64,000 bases of DNA from Capnocytophaga sputigena (GCF_900446695.1 NZ_UAVP01000003.1:558001-622000); one strand, 5' to 3'; positions 52,724 to 62,407 are shown, counted from the first letter of the stretch. Numbers and translations: made by a program. Notes: generated from the letters alone by a model not told the origin.

Positions 52724-53308
52724 ATGTTCACAGGAATTATAGAAGAAATAGGTAAAATCGTACGAATAGAACGCGAACAAGCGAATCTGCATTTATACGT
52801 GAAAAGTTCGTTTACTAATGAACTAAAAATAGACCAAAGTGTTGCCCACAATGGGGTGTGCCTCACCGTAGTAGCTATCGACGGCGATGTATACCGAGTT
52901 ACCGCTATTGCCGAAACCCTTGCCAAAACCCACTTAGGTAGTTTGCAAGTAGGCGATGCAGTAAATTTAGAGCGCGGTATGCTCCTCAACACCCGCTTAG
53001 ACGGACATATCGTGCAAGGTCATACCGACCAAACGGGTACTTGTAGTGCCATTCAAGAGGAAGCCGGTAGCACCCGCTTTACTTTTGAGTACGACCCTTC
53101 TACGGGTAATGTAGTAATAGAAAAAGGCTCTATCACTGTGAATGGCGTAAGCCTCACTGTAGTCGATGCCACTCGTGATAGTTTTAGTGTAGCGGTAATC
53201 CCCTATACTTTAGCACATACCAATCTACAACATTTACAAATAGGTAGCATTGTAAATTTAGAATTTGATGTAATTGGTAAATATGTCGCCCGACTTATGC
53301 AACGATGA
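52724..53308 (+). CDS. ribE: Riboflavin synthase alpha chain
   Basis: A protein of 194 residues; the ATG at 52724 (MFTGIIEEIGK) is the family start, and the longer frame would enter the repeat. Riboflavin synthase converts two 6,7-dimethyl-8-ribityllumazines to riboflavin. Two homologous lumazine-binding domains are seen, MFTGIIE...VAHNGVCLTV and DGHIVQGHTDQTG...ITVNGVSLTV. It uses the product of RibH (27923-28408). No FMN riboswitch is visible upstream; instead the dispersed repeat abuts the start codon. Confidence 0.95.
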   Translation: MFTGIIEEIGKIVRIEREQANLHLYVKSSFTNELKIDQSVAHNGVCLTVVAIDGDVYRVTAIAETLAKTHLGSLQVGDAVNLERGMLLNTRLDGHIVQGHTDQTGTCSAIQEEAGSTRFTFEYDPSTGNVVIEKGSITVNGVSLTVVDATRDSFSVAVIPYTLAHTNLQHLQIGSIVNLEFDVIGKYVARLMQR

Positions 53309-53318
53309 AATATAGATT

Positions 53319-53353
53319 TTGCCAGAGTTCAAAGACTTTGGCAATTTTTTTTT
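53319..53353 (+). terminator. Terminator after ribE
   Basis: TTGCCAGAGTT pairs (two G-U) with GACTTTGGCAA around loop CAAA, followed by nine T residues. Confidence 0.88.
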
Positions 53354-53363
53354 AGGTAAAAAA

Positions 53364-53395
53364 TTTGGTTTATAAAATAAACTTAATTACCTTTG
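53364..53395 (+). promoter_or_regulatory. Promoter of the 53.4-57 kb operon
   Basis: TTTG (53364-53367), 20 bases and TACCTTTG (53388-53395) match the consensus exactly; the first ATG follows at 53429. Confidence 0.8.
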
Positions 53396-53428
53396 CCGCA
53401 TATTTAAACGTAAAAACCTTTTAATGTT

Positions 53429-54022
53429 ATGGAATTACAGCCTTCCGATAGCTTGAAAATCATTCAAGAGATTATCCAGCAACGCAAACAAAAGTATGAA
53501 GCCAATGGCTTTTTCTTGCTCTTTTGGGGCGCACTCATCGCACTGTCAGGAATAGTGCAGTTTACAATGCTCATCAGCAATTTTTACCCTAAACAATCGG
53601 GAATGGTATGGGCAGTATTGATGCCTTTAGGCTTTGTTATTAACTTTGGAATCCTCTTGAGAAATAGAGGACAACACAGCAAAGCTTTTCTTTCTGCCGA
53701 TTGGCTCGACTGGGCGTGGTGTGTGGCAGGAGTAGTAGCATTGCTCAGTTTTTGTATGTCTTTTAGCTTGTGGAATCATTATGAAATTGCCCTGCTAACG
53801 ATCTATTTTCCTTTTGCTTTTGTAGCTTTGGCAGTTGCCTTACATTTGAAAATGCGCCTTTGGGTCGCTACTTCACTCATTGCCATCGTAATTATCTATA
53901 GCGTTTTGTATTGTCAATATGGTGTGTATCTACCTTTACTCTCATCGATATTAGCGTGTTTACTGTTTTTAATTCCTGGTGTTCAACTCTATATTCACTA
54001 TAAAAAGCAACAAAATGTTTAG
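53429..54022 (+). CDS. Inner-membrane protein paired with a winged-helix regulator
   Basis: A protein of 197 residues: a short N-terminal cytoplasmic helix (SDSLKIIQEIIQQRKQKYEANGFF) and about five or six hydrophobic segments (near 27-47, 58-80, 92-112, 118-138, 140-160, 165-185). It ends in a basic tail. No transport or catalytic motif is visible. It overlaps the next gene by eight bases. This arrangement, a membrane protein plus a small wHTH regulator, suggests a sensing or self-regulating pair, but the signal is unknown. Confidence 0.7.
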   Translation: MELQPSDSLKIIQEIIQQRKQKYEANGFFLLFWGALIALSGIVQFTMLISNFYPKQSGMVWAVLMPLGFVINFGILLRNRGQHSKAFLSADWLDWAWCVAGVVALLSFCMSFSLWNHYEIALLTIYFPFAFVALAVALHLKMRLWVATSLIAIVIIYSVLYCQYGVYLPLLSSILACLLFLIPGVQLYIHYKKQQNV

Positions 54023-54299
54023 CGAACTCGATCCTATTTTGCACTCACAACTCCGCTTGGCAATAGTCTCTTTGTTAATATCGGAAGAAAAAGCCGATTT
54101 TGTGCGCATCAAGGAGGTTACCAAAGCTACATCGGGGAATATATCGGTGCAAATACAGAAGTTAGAAGCGGCAGGATATGTTACTGTAACTAAATCCATT
54201 AAGGACAATTATCCAAATACCGAACTTCAGCTTACGCATAAAGGGTTGCTTGCCTTTGAAAACTATGTAGAAGCTTTAAAAAGTTATCTCAAACTCTAA
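54015..54299 (+). CDS. Small winged-helix transcriptional regulator (HTH_34-like)
   Basis: A cytoplasmic protein of 94 residues; the ATG at 54015 (MFSELDPILHSQLRLAIVSLL) is chosen because family members begin just so. The winged helix is clear: RLAIVSLLISEEKADF, recognition helix TSGNISVQIQKLEAAGYV, wing VTKSIKDNYPNTELQLTHKG, then a dimer helix. It belongs to the MarR/ArsR-like single-domain group with PF13601-like features. It probably controls its own operon from the promoter at 53364-53395. Confidence 0.85.
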   Translation: MFSELDPILHSQLRLAIVSLLISEEKADFVRIKEVTKATSGNISVQIQKLEAAGYVTVTKSIKDNYPNTELQLTHKGLLAFENYVEALKSYLKL

Positions 54300-54311
54300 A
54301 AAATAACGAAT

Positions 54312-55031
54312 ATGATGAAGTATTTTAATTTGTATTTAATGTGTTGGCTATTGTTCAGCGGAATAGCTACTGCACAAAGTACGGATGCGCAAATTGCCTC
54401 CGTTTTGGCTACTGCTCACCAACAAAAGAGCGAGCAGCCTTTGCGTGACTTTTACGAAAAGAACGAAAAACAACTTTCTGATTATTGGAAAGCCTATCTT
54501 TTGTATAGAAAATCATCTCTATTAGGTACTTATGGAAGTGTTAAGAATGAGGTACTTCGCCTACTTGGCAAAGCCGATATAGAGAAAGCTGTTCAGTTAT
54601 TGGAAAAGAAAACCGATAAAGATGCTGAGGACTGGGTGCTTTTAGCTCTCTGTGAAAGTTATGCTTTAAATTTTGTAGCTCCTAATGCCAATATGTACCA
54701 AAAAGCAATGAAAATTAGCGATGATTTAGACGAAGCGCTATCGCTAGACAAAGCTAATCCGCGGTATTTTTTAGTGAAGGGTATACAAGATATGCACACC
54801 CCTGAAATGTATGGTGGGCAACGCAAAACCGAAAGTTATTTTCAGCAAGCTATCGCTCTATTCAGTAAAACATCTAAAGATAGTCCCGTGAGTTGGGGTT
54901 ATGAAGACACCTATCAACTATTAGTGAGTTTCTATCTGAAGAAAGGAGAAAAGGAAAAAGCTAAAGAAACTGCTAACAAAGGGGCTACTCTTTTTCCTCA
55001 GAATGAGTTCTTCCAGAAAAATAAACATTAG
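54312..55031 (+). CDS. Secreted TPR-like protein
   Basis: A protein of 239 residues with a signal peptide (to about 22, ending TATAQS). The mature part is helical, with TPR-like units (AVQLLEKKTDKDAEDWVLLALCESYALN, DEALSLDKANPRYFLVKGIQDM, YQLLVSFYLKKGEKEKAKETANKGATLFPQ). It is probably periplasmic and acts as a binding scaffold. It sits between the regulator and the TonB receptor in the same operon, so it may serve the import or sensing of the receptor's ligand. No closer family was recognised. Confidence 0.7.
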   Translation: MMKYFNLYLMCWLLFSGIATAQSTDAQIASVLATAHQQKSEQPLRDFYEKNEKQLSDYWKAYLLYRKSSLLGTYGSVKNEVLRLLGKADIEKAVQLLEKKTDKDAEDWVLLALCESYALNFVAPNANMYQKAMKISDDLDEALSLDKANPRYFLVKGIQDMHTPEMYGGQRKTESYFQQAIALFSKTSKDSPVSWGYEDTYQLLVSFYLKKGEKEKAKETANKGATLFPQNEFFQKNKH

Positions 55032-55050
55032 TCCTATTCCCTAAAAAAAT

Positions 55051-56991
55051 ATGAAAAATTTCCTCCTTTTATCAATCGTTTTTAGTCCTTTATACACCAA
55101 AGCACAAACACTTGATACAGTCCACTTACAAGAAGTTGTGCTTACACATCGCAAAACTCCTATTCTAAAAGATTTTTCTATCAAAGAAATAAAACGTTTG
55201 GATGTATACAATAATCCTAATACTTTTGGCGATATACTTAGAGCAGCAGCAAATTTGCCCTCATCTACTGAGACTGAAGAAAGTGCCGAAATAAGTATTC
55301 GTGGAACGGGTAGCAATCAATCTGTATTGTTTTTTAATAATGTACCCATCTACAAATCGTTTAGAGGCACCAATACGATAGCTGGATTGAGTACTTTTAG
55401 TCTTCTGAACACCCAAACGGTCAAATCTCTAAACGTTTTTTCGGGAAATCCTCCTTTGTATTTAGGACATTCATCTGGCGGACTTATTGAAGCGCACACC
55501 GTTGAATCATTAGAGGGGAGAAATGCTACTTTTTCTATAGGGATATCTACTGTTGGAGGCTATTACGCTGATAAATATGCACCTAATAAAACGTCTTTCT
55601 TCCAAGTATTTACCAATCACTCCTTTTCTGATATTTTTAAAGTTATCAACGGTGAGACTTTCCCATATATCAAAAAGTTTTTCACTCAAGATGTAGGACT
55701 TAATACCCGCATTTTCTTTAACGAAAAGATCTATATGAATTTCTATAGTTTTAACAACTTTGATAGGACTTCATTTGAAGAACAACTACTTACCTATAAA
55801 GGAGAGGCTTTCAGTAAAGAACATCGAAACCTAAATATTTTGAATTTTACACATATTATAACACCTAAAACCTATTGGCAATACAACCTAATGGCTGATA
55901 TAAACAAAGAACTTTTTACCTTTGGAAATATCAAAAACCACACATTTAAAAGAGATTTTTTTGCATCGGTAAGTTGGGTACACAACCAAAGAAAAATGGG
56001 GGTACAGATAGGTGCCGATTGTGATTATAGAGTATATAGTTTTGAAGGAACTTACAACACCCTTCCTTTTCAGTATAGTGTTAGAGCCCCTAAAGAAGTG
56101 TTTGATACCAATAACAAGCTCAATAGTTTGCAGGGGTATTTTGTATTGAAATACCGCCCTCATTACAAATTTACAGCCTCTTATTCAGGAAGAGTATCTA
56201 AAGCGTTTTTGCAGCACAGTGATTTGTTTTTCAACCAACAGTTATCCTTAAGATACACTACTAATAATCAACAATCTATTGTCTTTTCTGTAGGGAATTA
56301 CAGCAATTACGGTATAGCTACTTATCCCTATTTTAGTTTTCCTCTATACCAATCTCAACAAGCTACTTTTGATTTTCAACAGCAATTCAAAAACGGTAAT
56401 TTCGGTATTTCAGTATATTACAACAGACTAACTGCTGATGTTAATACTTCTTATCAATGGGAAGGTACTACTATGAACTTTCCTATAAAACAGTGCATTT
56501 TAGGAACTGAACTATTAGCAGATATATTGATTGCTAAGCAATTTAAATGGAAAATTGCAGTTGCTGTTTTTAGCAATAAAGAAAAAATGAAGGATATTGA
56601 ATACAACTCTACAAAAGATATAAGTCCTATAATAAAAACTGATTTGCAATACAGTTTTAAAGCTCTTAAAACTGTTTGTAACATAGCGTTTACTTATAGG
56701 AAAGGAAAGAGATATAGTCCTATTGTTAGTTCATACATTCAAAATGGAGCCCGTTTTCCTATTTTTGGAGATAAAAATAGTATGCAATTACCTTATTACA
56801 GCAAAATAGACCTAAACATATACAGAATATTCCCATTGAAAAAAGGAAACTTTATAGTATATACCACTTTGGCTAATATTTTGAATACTAAAAACATCAG
56901 CAAAGAAATATACGATGAAAGATACACTCCTTCCTATCGATACTACAATGGCAGAATGCTGTATTTAGGAACTACTTTTAGTTTTTTCTAA
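55051..56991 (+). CDS. TonB-dependent outer-membrane receptor
   Basis: A protein of 646 residues with signal peptide MKNFLLLSIVFSPLYTKAQ. It has a TonB-box-like DTVHLQEVVLTH, a plug domain (about 35-145, ISIRGTGSNQSVLFFNNVPIY, ... GHSSGGLIEAHT) and a 22-strand barrel with a C-terminal aromatic end (LYLGTTFSFF). Unlike SusC proteins it has no carboxypeptidase-like N-terminal domain, and no SusD follows. It is therefore of the metal-chelate/vitamin/peptide receptor type; the ligand is unknown. It ends four bases from the stop of the convergent plsC gene, with no terminator between. Confidence 0.88.
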   Translation: MKNFLLLSIVFSPLYTKAQTLDTVHLQEVVLTHRKTPILKDFSIKEIKRLDVYNNPNTFGDILRAAANLPSSTETEESAEISIRGTGSNQSVLFFNNVPIYKSFRGTNTIAGLSTFSLLNTQTVKSLNVFSGNPPLYLGHSSGGLIEAHTVESLEGRNATFSIGISTVGGYYADKYAPNKTSFFQVFTNHSFSDIFKVINGETFPYIKKFFTQDVGLNTRIFFNEKIYMNFYSFNNFDRTSFEEQLLTYKGEAFSKEHRNLNILNFTHIITPKTYWQYNLMADINKELFTFGNIKNHTFKRDFFASVSWVHNQRKMGVQIGADCDYRVYSFEGTYNTLPFQYSVRAPKEVFDTNNKLNSLQGYFVLKYRPHYKFTASYSGRVSKAFLQHSDLFFNQQLSLRYTTNNQQSIVFSVGNYSNYGIATYPYFSFPLYQSQQATFDFQQQFKNGNFGISVYYNRLTADVNTSYQWEGTTMNFPIKQCILGTELLADILIAKQFKWKIAVAVFSNKEKMKDIEYNSTKDISPIIKTDLQYSFKALKTVCNIAFTYRKGKRYSPIVSSYIQNGARFPIFGDKNSMQLPYYSKIDLNIYRIFPLKKGNFIVYTTLANILNTKNISKEIYDERYTPSYRYYNGRMLYLGTTFSFF

Positions 56992-56995
56992 TTCA

Positions 56996-57736
56996 TTATG
57001 CTCTTATAAGTCTCTCCCATAACAACGCACGCACTTCCTCTCGTAAAGCGTCTTTATCGTCAAGGGTTTTGCCTTGGGTAGAAATAGGCGGTAGTACATC
57101 CACTCGCATTGTGCCTATACTGCCCGCAAAAAAGCGGAAAGGAAAGCGCTTTTTAGTATCGTAGAACACCATTGGCACTATGGGGATTTGGCACTGTATA
57201 GCAATGCGAAAAGCCCCATCCTTAAAACTATCGAGTACAATACTCTCATCATCGGGTACGCCCCCTTCAGGGAAAATACAAATGCTTAAACCTGCCTTTA
57301 TACGTTCCATCGCTTGAGTATAGACCTCCCTCCTACTCTGCGGACTCTTTCTATCTACCATTATTGCCACACGCTTGTAGAAATAACCAAACAAAGGCAG
57401 TTTAGAGAGTTCTTTCTTTCCTACAAACACAAAGGGGTTTTTACTGCAATACAACATTAGCATTATATCCATCATACTGTAATGATTGGCAACCAACATA
57501 TAACTATGATGATCATTAGGTATTGTATATTCGCGTTTCACTTTAGGGAAAAAGCCCATTGCATAGAGGATAGGTGTTGCCCAGAGGTGTCGCATCACCC
57601 AGTACAAGGCGCGATACCACTTTTTATGAGCTGTAAGAATGAGCAATAGGGGCAAAAAAATTAGTATAATAGAGGCTACAAGCACATAAAACCAAGACTT
57701 CCAAAGTAGCCAAAAAGTGTATTTCAAAAATTTCAT
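56996..57736 (-). CDS. plsC: 1-acyl-sn-glycerol-3-phosphate acyltransferase
   Basis: An inner-membrane protein of 246 residues. The ATG at 57736 is used since the upstream in-frame ATG falls within the promoter. After a membrane segment (about 15-36) comes the acyltransferase domain with HX4D (NHYSMMD, His85 and Asp90), GKKELSKLPLFGYFY, FPEGGVPDDES and the IVPMVF segment. It acylates lysophosphatidic acid to phosphatidic acid in phospholipid synthesis. It stands alone, convergent with the TonB receptor gene. Confidence 0.92.
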   Translation of the reverse strand: MKFLKYTFWLLWKSWFYVLVASIILIFLPLLLILTAHKKWYRALYWVMRHLWATPILYAMGFFPKVKREYTIPNDHHSYMLVANHYSMMDIMLMLYCSKNPFVFVGKKELSKLPLFGYFYKRVAIMVDRKSPQSRREVYTQAMERIKAGLSICIFPEGGVPDDESIVLDSFKDGAFRIAIQCQIPIVPMVFYDTKKRFPFRFFAGSIGTMRVDVLPPISTQGKTLDDKDALREEVRALLWERLIRA

Positions 57737-57755
57737 TTTTCTTATCTTGAGAGGG

Positions 57756-57786
57756 CAAAGATAACGCAAATATTTATAAACAACAA
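57756..57786 (-). promoter_or_regulatory. Promoter of plsC
   Basis: On the minus strand TTG (57784-57786), 20 bases and TATCTTTG (57756-57763) match the consensus. Confidence 0.7.
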
Positions 57787-57791
57787 TTTAT

Positions 57792-57829
57792 AAAAAAGGC
57801 TATCCGTTTGTTTCTGGATAGCCTTTTTT
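57792..57829 (-). terminator. Terminator of the second SusCD operon
   Basis: AAAAAAGGCTATCC pairs perfectly with GGATAGCCTTTTTT around a 10-base loop. It lies 20 bases past the SusD stop and directly upstream of the plsC promoter. Confidence 0.92.
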
Positions 57830-57848
57830 AGTTTTTATCAAATGATTG

Positions 57849-59306
57849 TTAATAATAACCAGGATTTTGGTCTTGAGATGTAAGACTTGGATTTGCACTA
57901 AAAGCATCTTTTGGAATAGGCAATTGCCAACGATAATCACCTACAGGAAGTGTTCTAAAGTCAGTAGAGATAGGAGTCCCTCCTCCGTCAGTATATTCTC
58001 CTTTATCATCTCTCTGAATAGGTAATCCTAAGCGCTTTAGGGTGAAGAAACGATCACCTTCAAAAGCTAACTCTAATCGTCTTTCCAAAATGATAGCATT
58101 GAATAAATCATCACCAGTTTCAGTACCAGGTGTGTAATTTTCATAGCGTTCTGTTCTAATAGCATTCAAATCAGCAAGAGCTTGCGTTTGATTACCAAGT
58201 TTATAATAGGCTTCTGCTCTTGTCAGATAAACTTCTTCTAAGCGAATATATTTACCATCAACTACATTCCTATTACCTGTAGCTCTTCCCATATATTTAG
58301 AAACACTATGATATTCTTTTCCGCCGTAATTACCTGTATAAATACTAGTAGATTTTCTTATATCAGTATCTTTAAATAGTCGATAGAAACTATAAGAACA
58401 AACATACTCTGCTCTATTTTCTCCATTTGTCATCTGCCCATAAGCATTCCCAATTTGGATATTGTCTTTATCTATAAAAACGATACGGAATAGCACATTG
58501 CTTTTAAACTCATCAGTCCAAACACTTGCAAATTCATTACGTTTAGCAATTCTAACAGAGCCATCAGCAATAGCATTATTAGCATAGTCTACTGCTTTTT
58601 GGTAATCACCATAATAAAGATAAACCCTTGATAAAATAGCATTTATAGCTGTTTTATTGAGATGCCCATCAGTTTTTGTATTACCAACAAGAGTTAAAGC
58701 ATCTTGCAAATCTTTGATAATATTTAGGTATACACCATCTACTGTAGTACCATAACGACGAGGATTTCCTTCAGCAGAAAATGATTTAGCGTAATAGATA
58801 CCCATACTTTGTTTGGCATCAGATGATTGTGTTGGAATTTTGCAATTCACACGAGCAATATCAAAATGAGCAATCGCTCTTAATGCTAAAGCCTCTCCTT
58901 TTATTTGGTTTTTAGCTGTGGTATTACTTTGTCCAAGATTATTAATATTATCCAAGATATTATTTGCACGACTAATAACTTTATAAGCTTGACGATAAAT
59001 TTGGTAGCCAGGTTCATCAGCTTTATATCTCAACTCAAATAGGGTACGAAAAGAGCCCCTACCTTGAAAATTGTAAGTTAGGTTGTCAGATAAAATATCA
59101 GGACACATAAAAATTCCTCCATCGCTACTATAGTAGCCATAGCTTCTCATCCCTCCATACGCTCCTTTAAGTGCTGTGTTAAAGCCTTCTACTGTAGAGA
59201 GGAGTTTTTCATCTTCTATTCCATCGTATGGTTCTCTATCTAAATCACAAGAGACGATAGCAATGGTTAAGGCTAAAAATCCTATTTTTTTAAGTATATT
59301 TTTCAT
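57849..59306 (-). CDS. SusD/RagB-type lipoprotein (pair 2)
   Basis: A lipoprotein of 485 residues with lipobox VSC at residue 20, followed by DLDREPYDG. The SusD helical fold is shown by NTALKGAYGGMRSYG, GEALALRAIAHFDIARVNC, YIRLEEVYLTRAEAYYKLGN and the C-terminal WQLPIPKDAFSANPSLTSQDQNPGYY. It would bind the ligand over the SusC pore encoded 12 bases upstream. The pair stands alone: no glycosidase, sulfatase, peptidase or regulator is beside it. Confidence 0.93.
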   Translation of the reverse strand: MKNILKKIGFLALTIAIVSCDLDREPYDGIEDEKLLSTVEGFNTALKGAYGGMRSYGYYSSDGGIFMCPDILSDNLTYNFQGRGSFRTLFELRYKADEPGYQIYRQAYKVISRANNILDNINNLGQSNTTAKNQIKGEALALRAIAHFDIARVNCKIPTQSSDAKQSMGIYYAKSFSAEGNPRRYGTTVDGVYLNIIKDLQDALTLVGNTKTDGHLNKTAINAILSRVYLYYGDYQKAVDYANNAIADGSVRIAKRNEFASVWTDEFKSNVLFRIVFIDKDNIQIGNAYGQMTNGENRAEYVCSYSFYRLFKDTDIRKSTSIYTGNYGGKEYHSVSKYMGRATGNRNVVDGKYIRLEEVYLTRAEAYYKLGNQTQALADLNAIRTERYENYTPGTETGDDLFNAIILERRLELAFEGDRFFTLKRLGLPIQRDDKGEYTDGGGTPISTDFRTLPVGDYRWQLPIPKDAFSANPSLTSQDQNPGYY

Positions 59307-59318
59307 TGTTTAGTGTTT

Positions 59319-62300
59319 TTAAAATGTTACATCCACTCCTATGCTGAAAGAACGCAGAGTAGGATAAGAATACAAAGAAATTTCTCCAGAAACAAACTCT
59401 TGATTAGAACCTAACTGACTTTCTCCTGAACCTATAGAAACTTCTGGATCACCTTCAAATTTAGTCCAAGTGTATAGATTTTGTCCTTGTACAAAAATGC
59501 GTACATCTAAATTGTTTACAAAGCTCTTAGGTAAGGTGTACCCTAAGGTAAGTGTTCTAAATCTCACATAAGAAGCATCTTGTAAAAAGCGATCAGTTTG
59601 TTTATTGAAAGCTGCATTCAAACGAGGAAGTTTTGTATCACCTACTTGTTTCCAATAATCAAAGGCATCTTTACGCTGGTTGTTTCTAAATTGAGCCCCA
59701 TCACTTAACAAATCATAAGCAACACGATTATAAGTGTAATTTCCTAATTTAAATGAGAAATCAGCGGTTAAATCAATACCTTTATACGAAATAGAAGTAT
59801 TGAAACCTCCATATTGTTTAGGTAGGGGAGATTTCCCTGATAAGATTGCATAATCAGCTTTGTTATAGTCAGAGGTTCTTTTAACTTCTGTAACATTACC
59901 ATTAGCATCTTTTTCATCATAGTAATACTCAGGAATACCAGTACTTGGATTCACACCTGCATAACGAGGCATATAAAAAGTGAAAGGAGTTTCACCTTCT
60001 TTTAAGATAGTATAATATCCCGTTGTAATTTTATCTCTACCATTTAAACTTTCAATCTTGTAGTTCATAAAGGTAATATTTCCTCCTAAACTCCATTTAA
60101 AGTTCTCTGTTTTAATTATATCAGCATTCAATGAAACTTCAAAACCTGAGGTTTTCATTTCACCAGTATTAGTATACTGAGTGTATGAACCACCTTCCCA
60201 AGAAAGAGGTACTTCAAACAAGAAGTCCTTTCTATTATTTGTGAAGTAGCTTCCCAAAACAGACAAACGATTTTTAAAGAATCCTAAATCAACTCCAGCA
60301 TTGAATGATTTTTGAGTTTCCCAAGTAAGTTTAGGATTTGCTATATTTGATTTAACTACAGCTGCAGGTAGTCCTCCATAAGAAGAAGATATATAATAAC
60401 CTTTCGCAGCATAGTCAGGAATATTCCAGTTACCTGTTGTACCATAAGAAGCAGTTAGTTTCATACGGCTTAACCATTCAAGGTCTTTCACAAAATTCTC
60501 TTTAGCTATATCCCAACCTACACTTGCACTCCAAAAAGTACCAAAACGATTGTCTTTACCAAAACGAGAGGCTCCATCACGACGTACAGAAGCTGATAGG
60601 AAATATCTATTATCATAATCATACTCGGCTGCAGCAGCAAATGATAGTAAAGCACTTTCACTTTTTTTTGTTTCAGCATCGGTAGGAAAAGAACCGTTAT
60701 CTTGAGTTGTTAAATGTTTAGACATATATCCTTTAGATGTAAGATAGTATGAATGATAGAAATTATCAGTGTACTCAGTAAACACAGTGGTATTTAGGTT
60801 GTGTAAACCAAAAGATTTCAAATAACTAAGCTGATTGAACCAAGTATAAGAATAAGAGTCTCTACCATTATCTGTTTTAGAACCTGGTGCGTTAGGGTCA
60901 CCCACTATATTATCTAAAATAGATCCTGGTTTATTTAGACTTTCACGTTTAAAACGACGATAATTAGCTGAGTAACGGCTTGTAAAACTAAGCTCAGGTG
61001 TAATATTATAAGTACCATAAACACTTGCTAACAATTGAATAGTCTTATCAGTTCTTGGCTGATTTTCAAGAGCTTCTAAAATAGAGAAACCTTGAGATCC
61101 AGTATTATAAACTAATTCATTATTATCATCACGTATAAAATTACCATTATTATCTCTCTTATAAACAGGTTCATAAGGATTATATAAATATATTGCCCTA
61201 AAAGGATTCTGTATATTGTTTCTATCACGAGGTTCATCAGAACGAGTTTGAGCAAAACTTGAGTTCAATCCAAACTTGAACTTATCAGTCATCTTAGATG
61301 TGAAATTGAATCTACCTGTATATCGGTTAAAACCTTCTAATTTTCTTATGATACCTGTATTTTTATCCCATCCTCCTGAAACAAAATATGAGGTATTTTC
61401 ATTAGCTCCAGAAGCTGAAAATACATGTGAAATAATTTGAGATGTTTTTAAGATATCATCTTTCCAATTATGTTCATAACTTTTCAATAAAGCTCTTGTT
61501 TCAGGTGTTCTTGTATAAGCTCTTGGTGATACAGTTTGTTCAAAGTCCATTTTTTCCTCAGCATTCATCATTTCAAAAGGATCTTCTATTTTATTACCAA
61601 ATCCTGCTCGAGCAGAATATGAAAATTTCACATTCCCTTTCTTACCTTGTTTAGTAGTGATGACTACCACCCCATTAGCACCGCGAGAACCATAGATAGC
61701 TGTAGAGGCAGCATCTTTTAATACTGTCATCGTTTCAACATCATTAGGATTTAAGGTATTAAGATGATCTTCACTTACGAAAACACCATCAATAATATAT
61801 AAGGGTTGAGATTTATCTCCTCCTTTAACATTCAAAGAAACAGAACCACGCACTTTAATAGAAGCCGTTTGTCCTGGTTTACCATTCAAAGCTGTAACGT
61901 CTACCCCCACAGCCTTACCTTGTAGCATATTATCTACAGAGGTAGATGGGTTTAACTTACTTAAATTTTCAGAACCAATAGTAGTAACACCAGCCGATAC
62001 AGCATCCTTTTTAGTTTGCATATACCCTGTTAGTACCACTTCATCGATTACTACAGCTTCTTCTTGTAGTACTACATCAATACGAGCTGAAGTACCAACT
62101 TTGTGACTTTGGGTCTTCATTCCTAAAAATGAGAACTCTAAGGTCTTACCTGGCGCCGCCTTGATACTGTAACGACCTTCCATGTCAGTTTGTGTACCGT
62201 GGTTTTCTCCTTTTACTACTACGGCTACACCCAACATTTCTAATCCGTTGGCATCACGCACCGTTCCTGTAATCGTCCTTTCTTGTGCAGTAGCGACTGC

Positions 62301-62348
62301 GGAAAAGAAAAGAACGAATAAAAACACGTAAAATAGTTTTTTCTTCAT
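59319..62348 (-). CDS. SusC/RagA-type TonB-dependent transporter (pair 2)
   Basis: An outer-membrane protein of 1009 residues with signal peptide (ending AVATAQ), a carboxypeptidase-regulatory-like domain (about 23-100, TITGTVRDANGLEMLGVAVVV), DEVVLTGYMQTKK, a plug domain (about 110-230, ending STAIYGSRGANGVVVITTK) and a barrel ending LRSFSIGVDVTF. It works with the SusD encoded next. The ligand, glycan, peptide or other, is not evident; the related RagAB system imports peptides. The promoter is at 62376-62407. Confidence 0.93.
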   Translation of the reverse strand: MKKKLFYVFLFVLFFSAVATAQERTITGTVRDANGLEMLGVAVVVKGENHGTQTDMEGRYSIKAAPGKTLEFSFLGMKTQSHKVGTSARIDVVLQEEAVVIDEVVLTGYMQTKKDAVSAGVTTIGSENLSKLNPSTSVDNMLQGKAVGVDVTALNGKPGQTASIKVRGSVSLNVKGGDKSQPLYIIDGVFVSEDHLNTLNPNDVETMTVLKDAASTAIYGSRGANGVVVITTKQGKKGNVKFSYSARAGFGNKIEDPFEMMNAEEKMDFEQTVSPRAYTRTPETRALLKSYEHNWKDDILKTSQIISHVFSASGANENTSYFVSGGWDKNTGIIRKLEGFNRYTGRFNFTSKMTDKFKFGLNSSFAQTRSDEPRDRNNIQNPFRAIYLYNPYEPVYKRDNNGNFIRDDNNELVYNTGSQGFSILEALENQPRTDKTIQLLASVYGTYNITPELSFTSRYSANYRRFKRESLNKPGSILDNIVGDPNAPGSKTDNGRDSYSYTWFNQLSYLKSFGLHNLNTTVFTEYTDNFYHSYYLTSKGYMSKHLTTQDNGSFPTDAETKKSESALLSFAAAAEYDYDNRYFLSASVRRDGASRFGKDNRFGTFWSASVGWDIAKENFVKDLEWLSRMKLTASYGTTGNWNIPDYAAKGYYISSSYGGLPAAVVKSNIANPKLTWETQKSFNAGVDLGFFKNRLSVLGSYFTNNRKDFLFEVPLSWEGGSYTQYTNTGEMKTSGFEVSLNADIIKTENFKWSLGGNITFMNYKIESLNGRDKITTGYYTILKEGETPFTFYMPRYAGVNPSTGIPEYYYDEKDANGNVTEVKRTSDYNKADYAILSGKSPLPKQYGGFNTSISYKGIDLTADFSFKLGNYTYNRVAYDLLSDGAQFRNNQRKDAFDYWKQVGDTKLPRLNAAFNKQTDRFLQDASYVRFRTLTLGYTLPKSFVNNLDVRIFVQGQNLYTWTKFEGDPEVSIGSGESQLGSNQEFVSGEISLYSYPTLRSFSIGVDVTF

Positions 62349-62375
62349 CGCTATTAATTTTATAGTTTAACGCCG

Positions 62376-62407
62376 CAAAGTTATAGAATAATTTTACACG
62401 AAAACAA
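62376..62407 (-). promoter_or_regulatory. Promoter of the second SusCD operon
   Basis: On the minus strand TTG (62405-62407), 21 bases and TAACTTTG (62376-62383) fit the consensus with a spacer one base longer than usual. Confidence 0.6.
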
